DNA from: an uncultured Pseudomonadota bacterium
GTDB taxonomy: Bacteria; Pseudomonadota; Gammaproteobacteria; Methylococcales; Methylomonadaceae
Length of the DNA: 39,373 bases
Direction of reading: 5' to 3'
Assembly: GCA_903928965.1 (NCBI GenBank)
Contig: CAIYSZ010000004.1
Location: forward strand, 1 to 39,373
Both the position numbers and the translations under genes were made by a program. The notes under the pieces are model-generated. The model made no database searches. It saw only the letters and a program-made list of their open reading frames with translations, and had not been told where the DNA came from. Within the stretch, counting starts at the first letter, position 1. Each line of letters starts with the position of its first letter. Shown here piece after piece: positions 24,453-32,722 of the stretch.

Positions 24453-25232
24453 TTGAGCAAATTACAATTACATGGGTTTAACAACCTAACAAAATCTCTA
24501 AGTTTCAACATTTATGATGTTTGTTACGCGCCCAAGGAACAGGAAAAAGCTTACATCGAATACATCGACGAAGCCTACAACGCCAAACGGTTGACGCAAA
24601 TACTCAAAGACGTGGCCAATATTATCGGCGCGCAAATACTAAATATCGCCCATCAGGATTACGATCCGCAAGGCGCCAGCGTCACCATGCTGATTTCAGA
24701 AGGCGCGGTCATTCCGGCCGGCATGAATTCCGAATCGCCTGGCCCCCTTCCGGACACCATCCTGGCGCATTTGGACAAAAGCCACATCACGGTGCACACC
24801 TATCCGGAAAGCCACCCGGATACCGATATTTGCACCTTCCGCGCGGACATCGACGTCTCCACCTGCGGCCAAATTTCACCGCTGAAGGCCTTGAATTATT
24901 TGATACACAGTTTCGAGTCGGACATCGTCATCATGGACTACCGCGTACGCGGCTTTACCCGCGACGTCTCCGGCCAAAAAATCTACATTGATCATAAAAT
25001 TAACTCGATTCAGAACTACATTGCCGAAAGCACCAAGGAACTGTATCAAATGATCGACGTGAACGTATACCAGGAAAACATCTTTCACACCAAAATGATG
25101 CTGAAGGAAACCGAACTGGAAAACTACCTGTTTGAAAAGGAAAGCAATTTCACCGAAGACGAAAAAGATGAAATTCAGGACATGCTGCACGACGAGATGG
25201 AGGAAATTTTTTACGGCAGAAATTTCACCTAG
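24453..25232 (+). CDS. speD: S-adenosylmethionine decarboxylase proenzyme SpeD
   Basis: This 259-residue enzyme decarboxylates SAM for spermidine synthesis. It is the long E. coli type. The proenzyme cleaves itself at Lys109-Ser110 ([16 protein letters not shown]) to make the pyruvoyl group. [35 protein letters not shown] and [14 protein letters not shown] are diagnostic. No ATG fits; I start at TTG 24453 ([11 protein letters not shown]), which has GAGGG 8 bp upstream. An upstream TTG at 24438 adds five codons and would overlap osmC. The start context overlaps the osmC stop, so the genes are probably coupled. Confidence 0.96.
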   Translation: MSKLQLHGFNNLTKSLSFNIYDVCYAPKEQEKAYIEYIDEAYNAKRLTQILKDVANIIGAQILNIAHQDYDPQGASVTMLISEGAVIPAGMNSESPGPLPDTILAHLDKSHITVHTYPESHPDTDICTFRADIDVSTCGQISPLKALNYLIHSFESDIVIMDYRVRGFTRDVSGQKIYIDHKINSIQNYIAESTKELYQMIDVNVYQENIFHTKMMLKETELENYLFEKESNFTEDEKDEIQDMLHDEMEEIFYGRNFT

Positions 25233-25299
25233 GATTACTCATTAACCTCAGTCCCCGCGCCTAAACGTGCATACATTTTATGACCTAGGAGTCCATAAC

Positions 25300-26304
25300 A
25301 TGAAAAAAAACTTAACCCAAATTCTCAAGACGCTGGCGCTCGGCGTAGTCTTATACACCCCAGCCTGGGCCGCCGAACTCAATCTGTTGAACGTATCCTA
25401 CGACCCCACCCGGGAACTGTATAAAGAATACAACGAAGCCTTCGGCAAATACTGGCAAGCTAAAACCGGCGATCATGTCAGCGTCAACCAATCGCACGGC
25501 GGCGGCGGCAAACAGGCGCGCGCGGTAATCGATGGTTTAGAAGCCGACGTGGTAACGCTAGCCTTGGCCTACGACATTGATCAACTGTACATTCGCGGCA
25601 AATTGCTGCCGCAAAACTGGCAAAGCCAGTTGCCCAATAACAGCTCGCCCTACACTTCCACCATTGTATTCGTGGTGCGCAAGGACAATCCGCAAAAAAT
25701 CAAGGATTGGGACGATTTAATCAAGACCGGCGTCGGCATCGTCACCCCTAACCCTAAAACCTCGGGCGGCGCGCGCTGGAATTATATGGCGGCCTGGGCT
25801 TACGCGCTCAAGCACAACGCCAACAGTGAAGAAGCCGCCAAGGAATTCCTGAGTAAACTTTACCGTAACACCTCGGTGCTGGACACCGGCGCGCGCGGCG
25901 CAACCACCAGCTTCGCCGAACGCGGCATCGGCGATGTACTGATCACTTGGGAAAATGAAGCCTATCTAGTATTAAAAGAATTTGGCGCCGACAAATACGA
26001 AGTGGTGACGCCATCATTAAGCATCCTGACCGAACCTCCGGTGGCGGTGGTGGAAGAAGTGACGCGTAAACACGGCACTACCGCCTTGGCTACCGAATAT
26101 CTGAAATATCTGTACAGCAAGGAAGGGCAGGAAATCATTGCCAAAAACTACTACCGGCCTATCGACAAGGAAATTGCCGCCAAATACGCCAAACAATTCC
26201 CTAATCTGGAACTGGTCACCATCGCCCAACTGGGCGGCTGGACCGAAGCGCAAGCTAAACATTTCGGCGACGACGGCGTGTTCGACAAAATCTACGGCCA
26301 ATAA
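25300..26304 (+). CDS. sbp: Periplasmic sulfate-binding protein
   Basis: This 334-residue protein (ATG at 25300, TAGGAG upstream) has a signal peptide of 24 residues ending in PAWA. The mature part has [33 protein letters not shown] and [18 protein letters not shown], typical of Sbp/CysP-type binders, along with [11 protein letters not shown]. It delivers sulfate (or thiosulfate) to the CysTWA permease encoded convergently at 26485-29251. Sbp and CysP cannot be told apart with certainty. It follows speD after 67 bp. Confidence 0.93.
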   Translation: MKKNLTQILKTLALGVVLYTPAWAAELNLLNVSYDPTRELYKEYNEAFGKYWQAKTGDHVSVNQSHGGGGKQARAVIDGLEADVVTLALAYDIDQLYIRGKLLPQNWQSQLPNNSSPYTSTIVFVVRKDNPQKIKDWDDLIKTGVGIVTPNPKTSGGARWNYMAAWAYALKHNANSEEAAKEFLSKLYRNTSVLDTGARGATTSFAERGIGDVLITWENEAYLVLKEFGADKYEVVTPSLSILTEPPVAVVEEVTRKHGTTALATEYLKYLYSKEGQEIIAKNYYRPIDKEIAAKYAKQFPNLELVTIAQLGGWTEAQAKHFGDDGVFDKIYGQ

Positions 26305-26355
26305 ACGCCTAACAATAAAGACATAAGCTCATTAAACGTAAAAAGACTTGGTATT

Positions 26356-26394
26356 CCTAGGTATATGGCGAGGGTCCCATGCCAAATACCTAGG
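26356..26394. terminator. Large hairpin between convergent sbp and cysA (first of two)
   Basis: CCTAGGTAT-A-TGGC pairs with GCCA-A-ATACCTAGG: 13 base pairs with one A-A mismatch, loop GAGGGTCCCAT. It has no direct T run, so it may end transcription from either side only weakly, or stabilise the 3' ends. Confidence 0.5.
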
Positions 26395-26434
26395 TCAGCC
26401 AGGATGGCGGCCGCCTAAAGGAGGCGCGAAAGGC

Positions 26435-26473
26435 TTGTTTCAGCTAGCTTAAGTCATGCGCTCGCTGAAACAA
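26435..26473. terminator. Second hairpin between sbp and cysA
   Basis: TTGTTTCAGC (26435-26444) and GCTGAAACAA (26464-26473) form a perfect 10-bp stem with a 19-nt loop. It lies 11 bp from the cysA stop. Its likely role is to end or protect the convergent transcripts. Confidence 0.5.
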
Positions 26474-26484
26474 CGTTCCCCGCC

Positions 26485-27537
26485 TCAATTAAACCATTGC
26501 GCGTGTTTGATGTGCACCGCGACCGCATCCCCTTTTTCCAAATGCAGTTCGCGGAAACGTTCGGTCGGCATTTCAGCATAGATAACGCTGCCATGTTCCG
26601 CCTGCAATTGCGGATAGCGCAGCTCGATCCGAATAATAGCGCCTAAATGCTGCCAATCTTTGATGGTCAATGGCGTATCAATATCGGAGACGGCTTTTTC
26701 AACTGATATATTATGCGGTCGGATGTGCGCCACCGCGCCGTCACCGGGCTGCTCACCCGGTAAACTGGCTTCGTCCAGCCATTCCCGCCGCAGATCACGC
26801 CAAGACAAGATATTGGTTTGACCGATAAACTTCGACACAAACGCATTCCGCGGATAATCGTAAATATCCGCCGGCGAACCTTGTTGCTCAATATTGCCGT
26901 TATGCAGCACCACCACTTGGCTGGCCACTTCCATGGCCTCTTCCTGATCGTGAGTCACGAAAATACTGGTTACATGCAATTCTTGATGCAAATCACGCAA
27001 CCATTGCCGTAAATCCTTACGCACGCTAGCGTCCAATGCGCCAAACGGCTCATCCAACAACAATACCTCCGGCTCCACCGCCAGAGCGCGCGCCAAGGCT
27101 ATCCGCTGCCGCTGACCGCCGGACAATTGATCAGGAAAACGTTCGCCCAGCCACTCCAGCTGCACCAAGGCCAACAAGCTGCTGACTTTTTGCTTGATTT
27201 GCGCTTCGCTCGGCCGGTCGCGCCTGGGTTTGACCCGCAAACCAAACGCCACGTTATCAAATACCGTCATATGCCGGAACAAAGCATAATGTTGAAACAC
27301 AAAACCAATACCGCGGCTGCTGACGTGATGCGACGTTTTATCCACGCCGTTCAACATAACATGGCCGCTATCGGGCCTTTCCAGTCCTGCGATAATTCGC
27401 AACAGCGTGGTTTTACCGCAACCCGACGGGCCTAGCAAGGCCACCAGTTCGCCCTCGGCAATCTCCAGATTGATATCTTTCAATGCGGAAAAATGACCGA
27501 ATTTTTTGCTAATATTTCTTAATTCAATGCTCATCAT
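26485..27537 (-). CDS. cysA: Sulfate/thiosulfate ABC transporter ATP-binding protein CysA
   Basis: This 350-residue ABC ATPase has Walker A GPSGCGKT (36-43), Q-loop FVFQHYALF, signature LSGGQ (138-142), Walker [13 protein letters not shown] with Asp162-Glu163 and the switch His in [11 protein letters not shown]-terminal TOBE-type domain (about 265-350) follows. It powers uptake through CysT-CysW. The start ATG at 27537 follows an immediate AGGTTC; it is the last gene of cysT-cysW-cysA, 24 bp after cysW. Confidence 0.96.
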   Translation of the reverse strand: MMSIELRNISKKFGHFSALKDINLEIAEGELVALLGPSGCGKTTLLRIIAGLERPDSGHVMLNGVDKTSHHVSSRGIGFVFQHYALFRHMTVFDNVAFGLRVKPRRDRPSEAQIKQKVSSLLALVQLEWLGERFPDQLSGGQRQRIALARALAVEPEVLLLDEPFGALDASVRKDLRQWLRDLHQELHVTSIFVTHDQEEAMEVASQVVVLHNGNIEQQGSPADIYDYPRNAFVSKFIGQTNILSWRDLRREWLDEASLPGEQPGDGAVAHIRPHNISVEKAVSDIDTPLTIKDWQHLGAIIRIELRYPQLQAEHGSVIYAEMPTERFRELHLEKGDAVAVHIKHAQWFN

Positions 27538-27561
27538 GAACCTCCCGGCCCGGCCGACGCC

Positions 27562-28413
27562 TCAGGCGCGGCTTTGTTTCCATTCTAAAAGTGTTTTCAA
27601 AATCAAGGTCACCACAGCCAAGCCGGCTAAAATCGACGCACTGGCGAACGCGCCGACGGCGTCATAATCGTTGTAGCAAACCTCAATATGCAAAGGCAGG
27701 GTATTGGTCAAACCGCGAATATGCCCCGACACCACCGAAACCGCGCCGAATTCACCCATGGCCCGCGCGTTGCATAACAACACCCCGTATAACAGCGCCC
27801 ATTTGATATTCGGCAAGGTAACCTGAAAAAACGTGCGCCAGCCGCTGGCCCCCAAGGACAAAGCCGCTTCCTCTTCCTCGTTGCCCATCTCCTGCATCAA
27901 CGGTATCAACTCGCGCGCCACAAACGGAAAAGTGATGAACAAGGTGGCGATTACTATCCCCGGCGTGGCGAAAATAATCTTGATGTGTTGTGCGCTCAAC
28001 CATTCCCCAAACCAGCCCTGGCTGCCGAACATCAACACGAAAATCAATCCTGAAATCACCGGTGACACCGAAAACGGTAAATCGATCAAGGTTTCCAGCA
28101 AACTTTTACCGGGGAATTCAAAGCGGGTGATCGCCCAAGCGGCGGCAATCCCGAACACCGTATTTAAGGGAACGGTAATCAAGGCCACAACAAGCGTCAA
28201 ACGCAAAGCCGCCAACGCATCCGGATGAGTAAGCGCATTCAGGTAGGCGTCCCACCCCTTGGCCAGCGCTTGATACAACACTAAACCCAACGGCGCGCAT
28301 AAAAATAAAGCGATAAAGGCGAAGGCAAAGCCAATCAACGACCACCTGACCCAAGCCGGATCGTTCAGGGCTTGCAGACTGCCAGCGGACATAGCGGAAA
28401 TCGGTTTTAACAT
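27562..28413 (-). CDS. cysW: Sulfate ABC transporter permease CysW
   Basis: This 283-residue inner-membrane permease has six helices. It carries [15 protein letters not shown] and the EAA loop [25 protein letters not shown] that docks to CysA, and [18 protein letters not shown], all typical of CysW. It begins 10 bp after cysT. The three helices after about residue 70 and a final one near 260-275 are plain. Confidence 0.95.
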   Translation of the reverse strand: MLKPISAMSAGSLQALNDPAWVRWSLIGFAFAFIALFLCAPLGLVLYQALAKGWDAYLNALTHPDALAALRLTLVVALITVPLNTVFGIAAAWAITRFEFPGKSLLETLIDLPFSVSPVISGLIFVLMFGSQGWFGEWLSAQHIKIIFATPGIVIATLFITFPFVARELIPLMQEMGNEEEEAALSLGASGWRTFFQVTLPNIKWALLYGVLLCNARAMGEFGAVSVVSGHIRGLTNTLPLHIEVCYNDYDAVGAFASASILAGLAVVTLILKTLLEWKQSRA

Positions 28414-28423
28414 GCCGTTCTCC

Positions 28424-29251
28424 TCAAATCTGGCCGGAGCGCATGCGCACCCAGCGTTGCAGCAGATTAATCAACAACAACAGTACAAACGAAATCACCA
28501 ACATGGTCAAAGCAATGGCGGTGGCGCCGGCGTATTGATATTGCTCCAACTTAGTTACGATCAGCAAGGGCACGATTTCCGATACATAAGGCAGGTTGCC
28601 GGCGATAAAAATAACCGAACCGTATTCACCGACGCCGCGCGCAAATGACAGAGACACCCCGGTAAGCAAGGCCGGAAAAATGTTAGGGAAGATTACCCGG
28701 CTGAAAATTTGCCAGCGCGACGCACCCAAGCTGGCCGCCGCCTCCTCCATGGAAGCGTCAAACTCCTGCAGCACCGGTTCGACGGTACGCACAATAAAGG
28801 GCAGGCCGATAAACACCAACGCCACCACTATCCCTAGCGGGGTATAGGCAACTTTTAGGCCGAAGGTATTAAACAGCCATTGCCCCAGCACGCCGCTGGG
28901 TTGATATATCGTGGCCAACACCACGCCGGCGACCGCGGTCGGCAAGGCGAACGGCAAATCAATCAGCGCATCCAAGAACCGCTTTCCCGGCACCGGATAA
29001 CGCACCATCACCCAAGCAATGATGAACCCGAAAAACCCGGTCGCCAACGCGGCGACGAAAGAAGTAGCGAAACTGACCTTAAAAGCCGCCAACACCCGCT
29101 TATGGGTGATGATGGCCCAATAATCGCCCCAACTGAGCTGAAAGCTTTTAAAAACCAAAGAGCTAAGCGGTATCAACACCACCAGGCTCAAATAAAATAC
29201 AGTAAAAGCCAGCGTTCCGCGAAAACCCGGCATGATATAACTCAAACTCAT
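28424..29251 (-). CDS. cysT: Sulfate ABC transporter permease CysT (CysU)
   Basis: This 275-residue permease has six helices, [20 protein letters not shown], and the EAA loop [21 protein letters not shown], followed by [16 protein letters not shown] start at the ATG at 29251 ([12 protein letters not shown]), which gives the E. coli length; a GTG at 29287 would add 12 residues. It is the first gene of the cysTWA operon, with a good promoter 62-98 bp upstream. Confidence 0.94.
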   Translation of the reverse strand: MSLSYIMPGFRGTLAFTVFYLSLVVLIPLSSLVFKSFQLSWGDYWAIITHKRVLAAFKVSFATSFVAALATGFFGFIIAWVMVRYPVPGKRFLDALIDLPFALPTAVAGVVLATIYQPSGVLGQWLFNTFGLKVAYTPLGIVVALVFIGLPFIVRTVEPVLQEFDASMEEAAASLGASRWQIFSRVIFPNIFPALLTGVSLSFARGVGEYGSVIFIAGNLPYVSEIVPLLIVTKLEQYQYAGATAIALTMLVISFVLLLLINLLQRWVRMRSGQI

Positions 29252-29319
29252 TAACTCTTCATCCTGCTGTGCAAGGTTAGCGGCCACTACAATCCAATTA
29301 CCGCTATATATGTAAAGGA

Positions 29320-29348
29320 ATCATAGTGAAAGTATTAATCCATGTAAA
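29320..29348 (-). promoter_or_regulatory. cysTWA promoter
   Basis: On the minus strand TTTACA (29343-29348), a 17-bp spacer and TATGAT (29320-29325) give a near-consensus promoter. Transcription would begin near 29313, leaving a leader of about 60 nt before cysT. Confidence 0.65.
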
Positions 29349-29368
29349 ATGCCATATACTGAAAAGCA

Positions 29369-29385
29369 TATCTAATTTTTAGATA
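29369..29385. promoter_or_regulatory. Perfect AT-rich palindrome upstream of the cysTWA promoter
   Basis: TATCTAA-TTT-TTAGATA is a 17-bp inverted repeat ending 20 bp upstream of the -35. This is where an activator such as CysB (known for cys genes) would bind, but it is not matched to a known motif. Confidence 0.4.
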
Positions 29386-29479
29386 AGTATAACAGCCTTG
29401 GCGACGAGATAGCGGCCATGGGCCGCGGGGTGACTCTAAGGCAAGACGCAGAAATCCACGACGAGAGTAAAATCAAACA

Positions 29480-30985
29480 CTACCGACCATCCTGAGCCTC
29501 GGTTTCATTATTTTCAGCCGGTCTCCCTGACGCAAACGCTAAATGCGCGGCGGATTTTAACAACCCCGCGCGGCTGTCTATTTCAACGTAACGGGCGTGG
29601 GCCAAGTCTTTTTGCGCGGACAATAGCTCAACCACCGTCGAAAATCCCTGAGTGTAAGACTCCTGGGCGGCATTATACGATTCCTCCGCGGCGCGCAACA
29701 AATCCAAGGCGAATTGGCGTTTTTCCAAAGCTGTTTTTGTGTCCGCGTACGCCTTCCAGATATCGCGAACGATTTCCAAGCGTAAAGCCTCCAATTGGGC
29801 TTGCGCGGCTTGTTTTCTGGCTTGCATTTCGTTCACGGCATTGCGCCGCTCGAAACCGTCAAACAAATTCCATTCAAAGTTCAACATGGCCGCTCCGACC
29901 ACATTACTTGATGAATATATTTCACTGCTTGGCGGGCTGGTGTGAATATTCCCCCAATAATTATTGCCGACATTGCCTTTAAGCGACAGTTTCGGCCAAA
30001 AATCCGCCCGCGCTTTTTTCAATTCCGCCTCGCGGGCGCGCAATTCCGCCAAGCGCGCCTGTAAATCGGGATGATCTTCCAGGGATTGGTCGACAATTTT
30101 CTCCACCGACGGCTCCAAGCCGGCCGGCAAAGGCAATTGACTCATGTCGACGAATTTCAAAGTCTGATCCGGTGAAACGCCGATACTGCTGCTTAAATCC
30201 GCTTGCGCCTGCATCACAGCACCCTTGGCGTCTTGCAACTCGTAATTCGCTCTTGCCTGTTCTTGTATCGCCAGCAACAATTCAGGCCGGGTGGCCAAAC
30301 CCTTGCCGATCTTGGCCTGCACCGAGGACGCGCTGGTCTTGGCCGCTTCTAAAGTCTGCCCTGTGGCGGCTACCTTGGCCAAGGCGGCCTGATAGTTAAA
30401 AAAACCTTGCGCCACCCGATAGGCGATTTCCTGATGTTTGCGGTCCAAGGCGAAACCGGCCGCGCTTAAACGCTCCGCGCTGGCATCAATCAAAGCTTCG
30501 CGGCGGCCGAAATCGAATAACGTCCATGCCAATTCTAAACTGCCGGCCACGTTATAGCCGCGGCTAACCAGCACGCTTTGCGGAATCGGAATGCTCATTT
30601 TGTAATACTGGCCCAAAGCCATTGCGGTCAGCGTCGGATACCATAGACTGCGGTTCCGCTCCAGGCGGGCGGCGGCGGCCTTGGCCTCCTCCCAGCTGAC
30701 CCTGGTTTCCGGATGGTTTTGCAAGGCTAAATCCACCAACGCGGGCAAATCATATTTTTGCAGGGGATCGATGGCGGGTTCGCTGTTAGGCAATTCCGGC
30801 GCGGAAAGCGCATCCGCGCTAAAAACCGCCGGCGGGGCGGAACGTAGGTAACGCTTCGCTGTTTCCGGAGCGGCAAGCATTCCCGCCTCTCCGGCATGCT
30901 CGGCAAGCGGCGGAGCGCATGCCGCCGACGCCGCAAGCGCGGGAATGATCAGGTATCCAAGCAACCGCCGCCTAATTTTTTGCAT
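29480..30985 (-). CDS. TolC-family outer-membrane efflux protein
   Basis: This protein of 501 residues (ATG at 30985; a TTG at 31015 adds ten) begins with a signal ending ALAASAAC, which looks like a lipobox, so the Cys may be lipidated as in OprM-like channels. Two TolC-type repeats follow, with long coiled coils (LALQNHPETRVSWEEAKAAAARLERNRS and EDHPDLQARLAELRAREAELKKARA) and FEWNLFDGFERRNAVNEMQAR. It would form the outer channel for the pump encoded by the divergent ytcA-hlyD-fusC genes. Substrates are unknown; the MdtNOP-type setting suggests aromatic or cationic compounds. Confidence 0.9.
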   Translation of the reverse strand: MQKIRRRLLGYLIIPALAASAACAPPLAEHAGEAGMLAAPETAKRYLRSAPPAVFSADALSAPELPNSEPAIDPLQKYDLPALVDLALQNHPETRVSWEEAKAAAARLERNRSLWYPTLTAMALGQYYKMSIPIPQSVLVSRGYNVAGSLELAWTLFDFGRREALIDASAERLSAAGFALDRKHQEIAYRVAQGFFNYQAALAKVAATGQTLEAAKTSASSVQAKIGKGLATRPELLLAIQEQARANYELQDAKGAVMQAQADLSSSIGVSPDQTLKFVDMSQLPLPAGLEPSVEKIVDQSLEDHPDLQARLAELRAREAELKKARADFWPKLSLKGNVGNNYWGNIHTSPPSSEIYSSSNVVGAAMLNFEWNLFDGFERRNAVNEMQARKQAAQAQLEALRLEIVRDIWKAYADTKTALEKRQFALDLLRAAEESYNAAQESYTQGFSTVVELLSAQKDLAHARYVEIDSRAGLLKSAAHLAFASGRPAENNETEAQDGR

Positions 30986-31040
30986 AGCACGCCAAATACG
31001 CGGCGCTACCCCCAAATTTAAATATGTCTGCTTTCAACGC

Positions 31041-31075
31041 TGGCTAGTGATGAAATGGCTAGTCCTATAATTATA
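31041..31075. promoter_or_regulatory. Repeat and -10-like palindrome in the divergent efflux promoter region
   Basis: TGGCTAGT occurs at 31041 and 31056, one start every 15 bp. Then comes TATAATTATA (31066-31075), whose minus strand gives a perfect TATAAT -10 for the TolC-type gene, with TTTGCA as a poor -35 15 bp upstream. The direct repeat downstream of that -10 is a possible operator. Confidence 0.35.
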
Positions 31076-31227
31076 ATTGAAATTTAAGACTGCAAACATG
31101 AAACAAACCCGCAACCAAATGATCTCAATTCAAGATCAAATACACCGCCATAGCCGCCTAAATTTATGCTATTCTAAATTTTGATATCACATAGTTCCAA
31201 TTAAGCCGTTCCAATAAAAGGTAGGTA

Positions 31228-31497
31228 ATGCGACACTATTCCGTCCTGGGAACCAGTCTAACGCCTTTAGTTTCCTTGGTTTTTCTCACTGGCTGCGATC
31301 CCATGCTGAGCCTGGAGGGTTCGTTTTGGCCGGCCTGGATTATATGCATCATGGCCGGACTCGCGGCTAGCATCGCACTGATGTGGCAACTGGCCGAGTT
31401 CCGCTTGGCGCCTTATTTGGGGCCGCCATTGTTAATTGCGCCCAGTCTGTGGGCCTTATGCACCTTTATCATCTGGCTACTGTTTTTTTCCTCCTAA
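31228..31497 (+). CDS. YtcA-family small lipoprotein
   Basis: This 89-residue protein has an N-terminal signal ending in the lipobox FLTGC. The segment CDPMLSLEGSFWPAWIICIMAG resembles YtcA, and two further helices (about 34-50 and 66-86) follow. In E. coli ytcA precedes mdtN-mdtO-mdtP. Here it also precedes an HlyD-like and a FUSC gene. Its role is unknown. A good ribosome site (AAAGGTAGG) precedes the ATG. Confidence 0.8.
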   Translation: MRHYSVLGTSLTPLVSLVFLTGCDPMLSLEGSFWPAWIICIMAGLAASIALMWQLAEFRLAPYLGPPLLIAPSLWALCTFIIWLLFFSS

Positions 31498-31507
31498 TCC
31501 TTGCAGG

Positions 31508-32722
31508 ATGGCACAAGAATTAACGCTTAAGCAATATCAATCCCTAAAACGCCGCAAGTTTTACGGACGCGGCATAGGTATCGCCATCGTGCTGGGAGCG
31601 CTGGCCACCGGTATGCTGACTTGGCGCATCAATTACATCAATCCGCGCACTAACGACGCCATGGTACAAGCCAACATCATCGGCGTGGCTCCGGAAGTCA
31701 GCGGCAGAATTACCGAATTGCACGTAGAAGACAACCAATTCGTCAAAAAAGGCGATTTGTTGTATGTCATCGATCCGCGCCCCTATGTGGCCAAACGCGA
31801 CAAAGCCAAGGCCGATCTGTTATTGGCGGAAAAAGAAGTCGATTCCTTGCGCGCCTCCAGCGGCTCGGCGCAAAGTGAAATCGAAAGACTGCAACAGCAA
31901 TACATCTCCGCCGGCGCTGAAATAAAACGCATAGAAGCCGAGGACGAATACCTGCATAATCATCTGCAACGCCTAGAGCCTCTGGCGGAACGCCAATACG
32001 TCACCGCCGACCAGCTCAAGCAAGCGCGGTCGCGTTACGAAGCCTCGCGCGCCGAATTGGCGGACGCGCGAGCCAAGGAAGAATCGGTCAAGGCGGGGAT
32101 AGAAGCGGCCAAGAACAATCGCCGGCGGGCCGTATCGCTGATCGCTCAGGAAAACGACGTCAATGCCCGCATTGAAGCGGCCAAAGCGGTATTATCGGCC
32201 GCTGAATTGGATCTGGAATATTGCTGGGTGCGCGCGCCTTTCGACGGTTACGTCACCAACCTGAATACCCGCGAGGGAGAGTACGCCAAGGCCGGCGCGG
32301 AAATGTTCGCCTTAGTGGACGACCGCCATTGGTATGTGATTGCCAATTTTAAGGAAACCTATTTACAAGCGATCCGGCCCGGCCGTAACGCCGAAATCTT
32401 TTTGGTCGGCTATCCGGGGAAACGCTACCGCGGCGTAGTCACCGGCATCGGTTGGGCCAACTCCCCGGACAATATCAAACAAAAAGGCGTATTGCAGGAA
32501 GTCCAGCGCAGCCTAAACTGGGTGGTGCTGGCCTCCCGTTTTCCGGTACGGATTGAAATCATGGAGCGCGACGCCGATTTTCCGTTCCGCATGGGCATGA
32601 CCGCGTTCGTCACCATTCAAAACGAAACCGCTCAAGACCAAACCGCTCAAAACCAAGCGGCCGAAAACAAACCGCCGCCGCTTACATCCGGGAACCTTAA
32701 GCAACCGTCAAGCCCGGAATGA
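31508..32722 (+). CDS. HlyD-family periplasmic adaptor (MdtN/AaeA-like)
   Basis: I start this 404-residue protein at ATG 31508 (MAQELTLKQYQSL); the frame opens further upstream but inside ytcA. After one membrane helix (about 21-40, GIAIVLGALATGMLTWRINY) come the biotinyl-lipoyl half (NTNDAMVQAN-like TNDAMVQANIIGVAPEV), a long coiled coil (about 95-205), the second half (YCWVRAPFDGYVTN) and a beta-barrel. The C-terminus is a Gln/Asn/Pro-rich tail with a repeated QDQTAQNQ-type pattern. It links the inner pump to the outer channel. FUSC follows with a 4-bp overlap. Confidence 0.9.
   Translation: MAQELTLKQYQSLKRRKFYGRGIGIAIVLGALATGMLTWRINYINPRTNDAMVQANIIGVAPEVSGRITELHVEDNQFVKKGDLLYVIDPRPYVAKRDKAKADLLLAEKEVDSLRASSGSAQSEIERLQQQYISAGAEIKRIEAEDEYLHNHLQRLEPLAERQYVTADQLKQARSRYEASRAELADARAKEESVKAGIEAAKNNRRRAVSLIAQENDVNARIEAAKAVLSAAELDLEYCWVRAPFDGYVTNLNTREGEYAKAGAEMFALVDDRHWYVIANFKETYLQAIRPGRNAEIFLVGYPGKRYRGVVTGIGWANSPDNIKQKGVLQEVQRSLNWVVLASRFPVRIEIMERDADFPFRMGMTAFVTIQNETAQDQTAQNQAAENKPPPLTSGNLKQPSSPE

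Noticed and set aside
31436-31507. Earlier start for the HlyD-like protein
   Set aside because: The extra part lies in ytcA and does not resemble an adaptor N-terminus; ATG 31508 fits.
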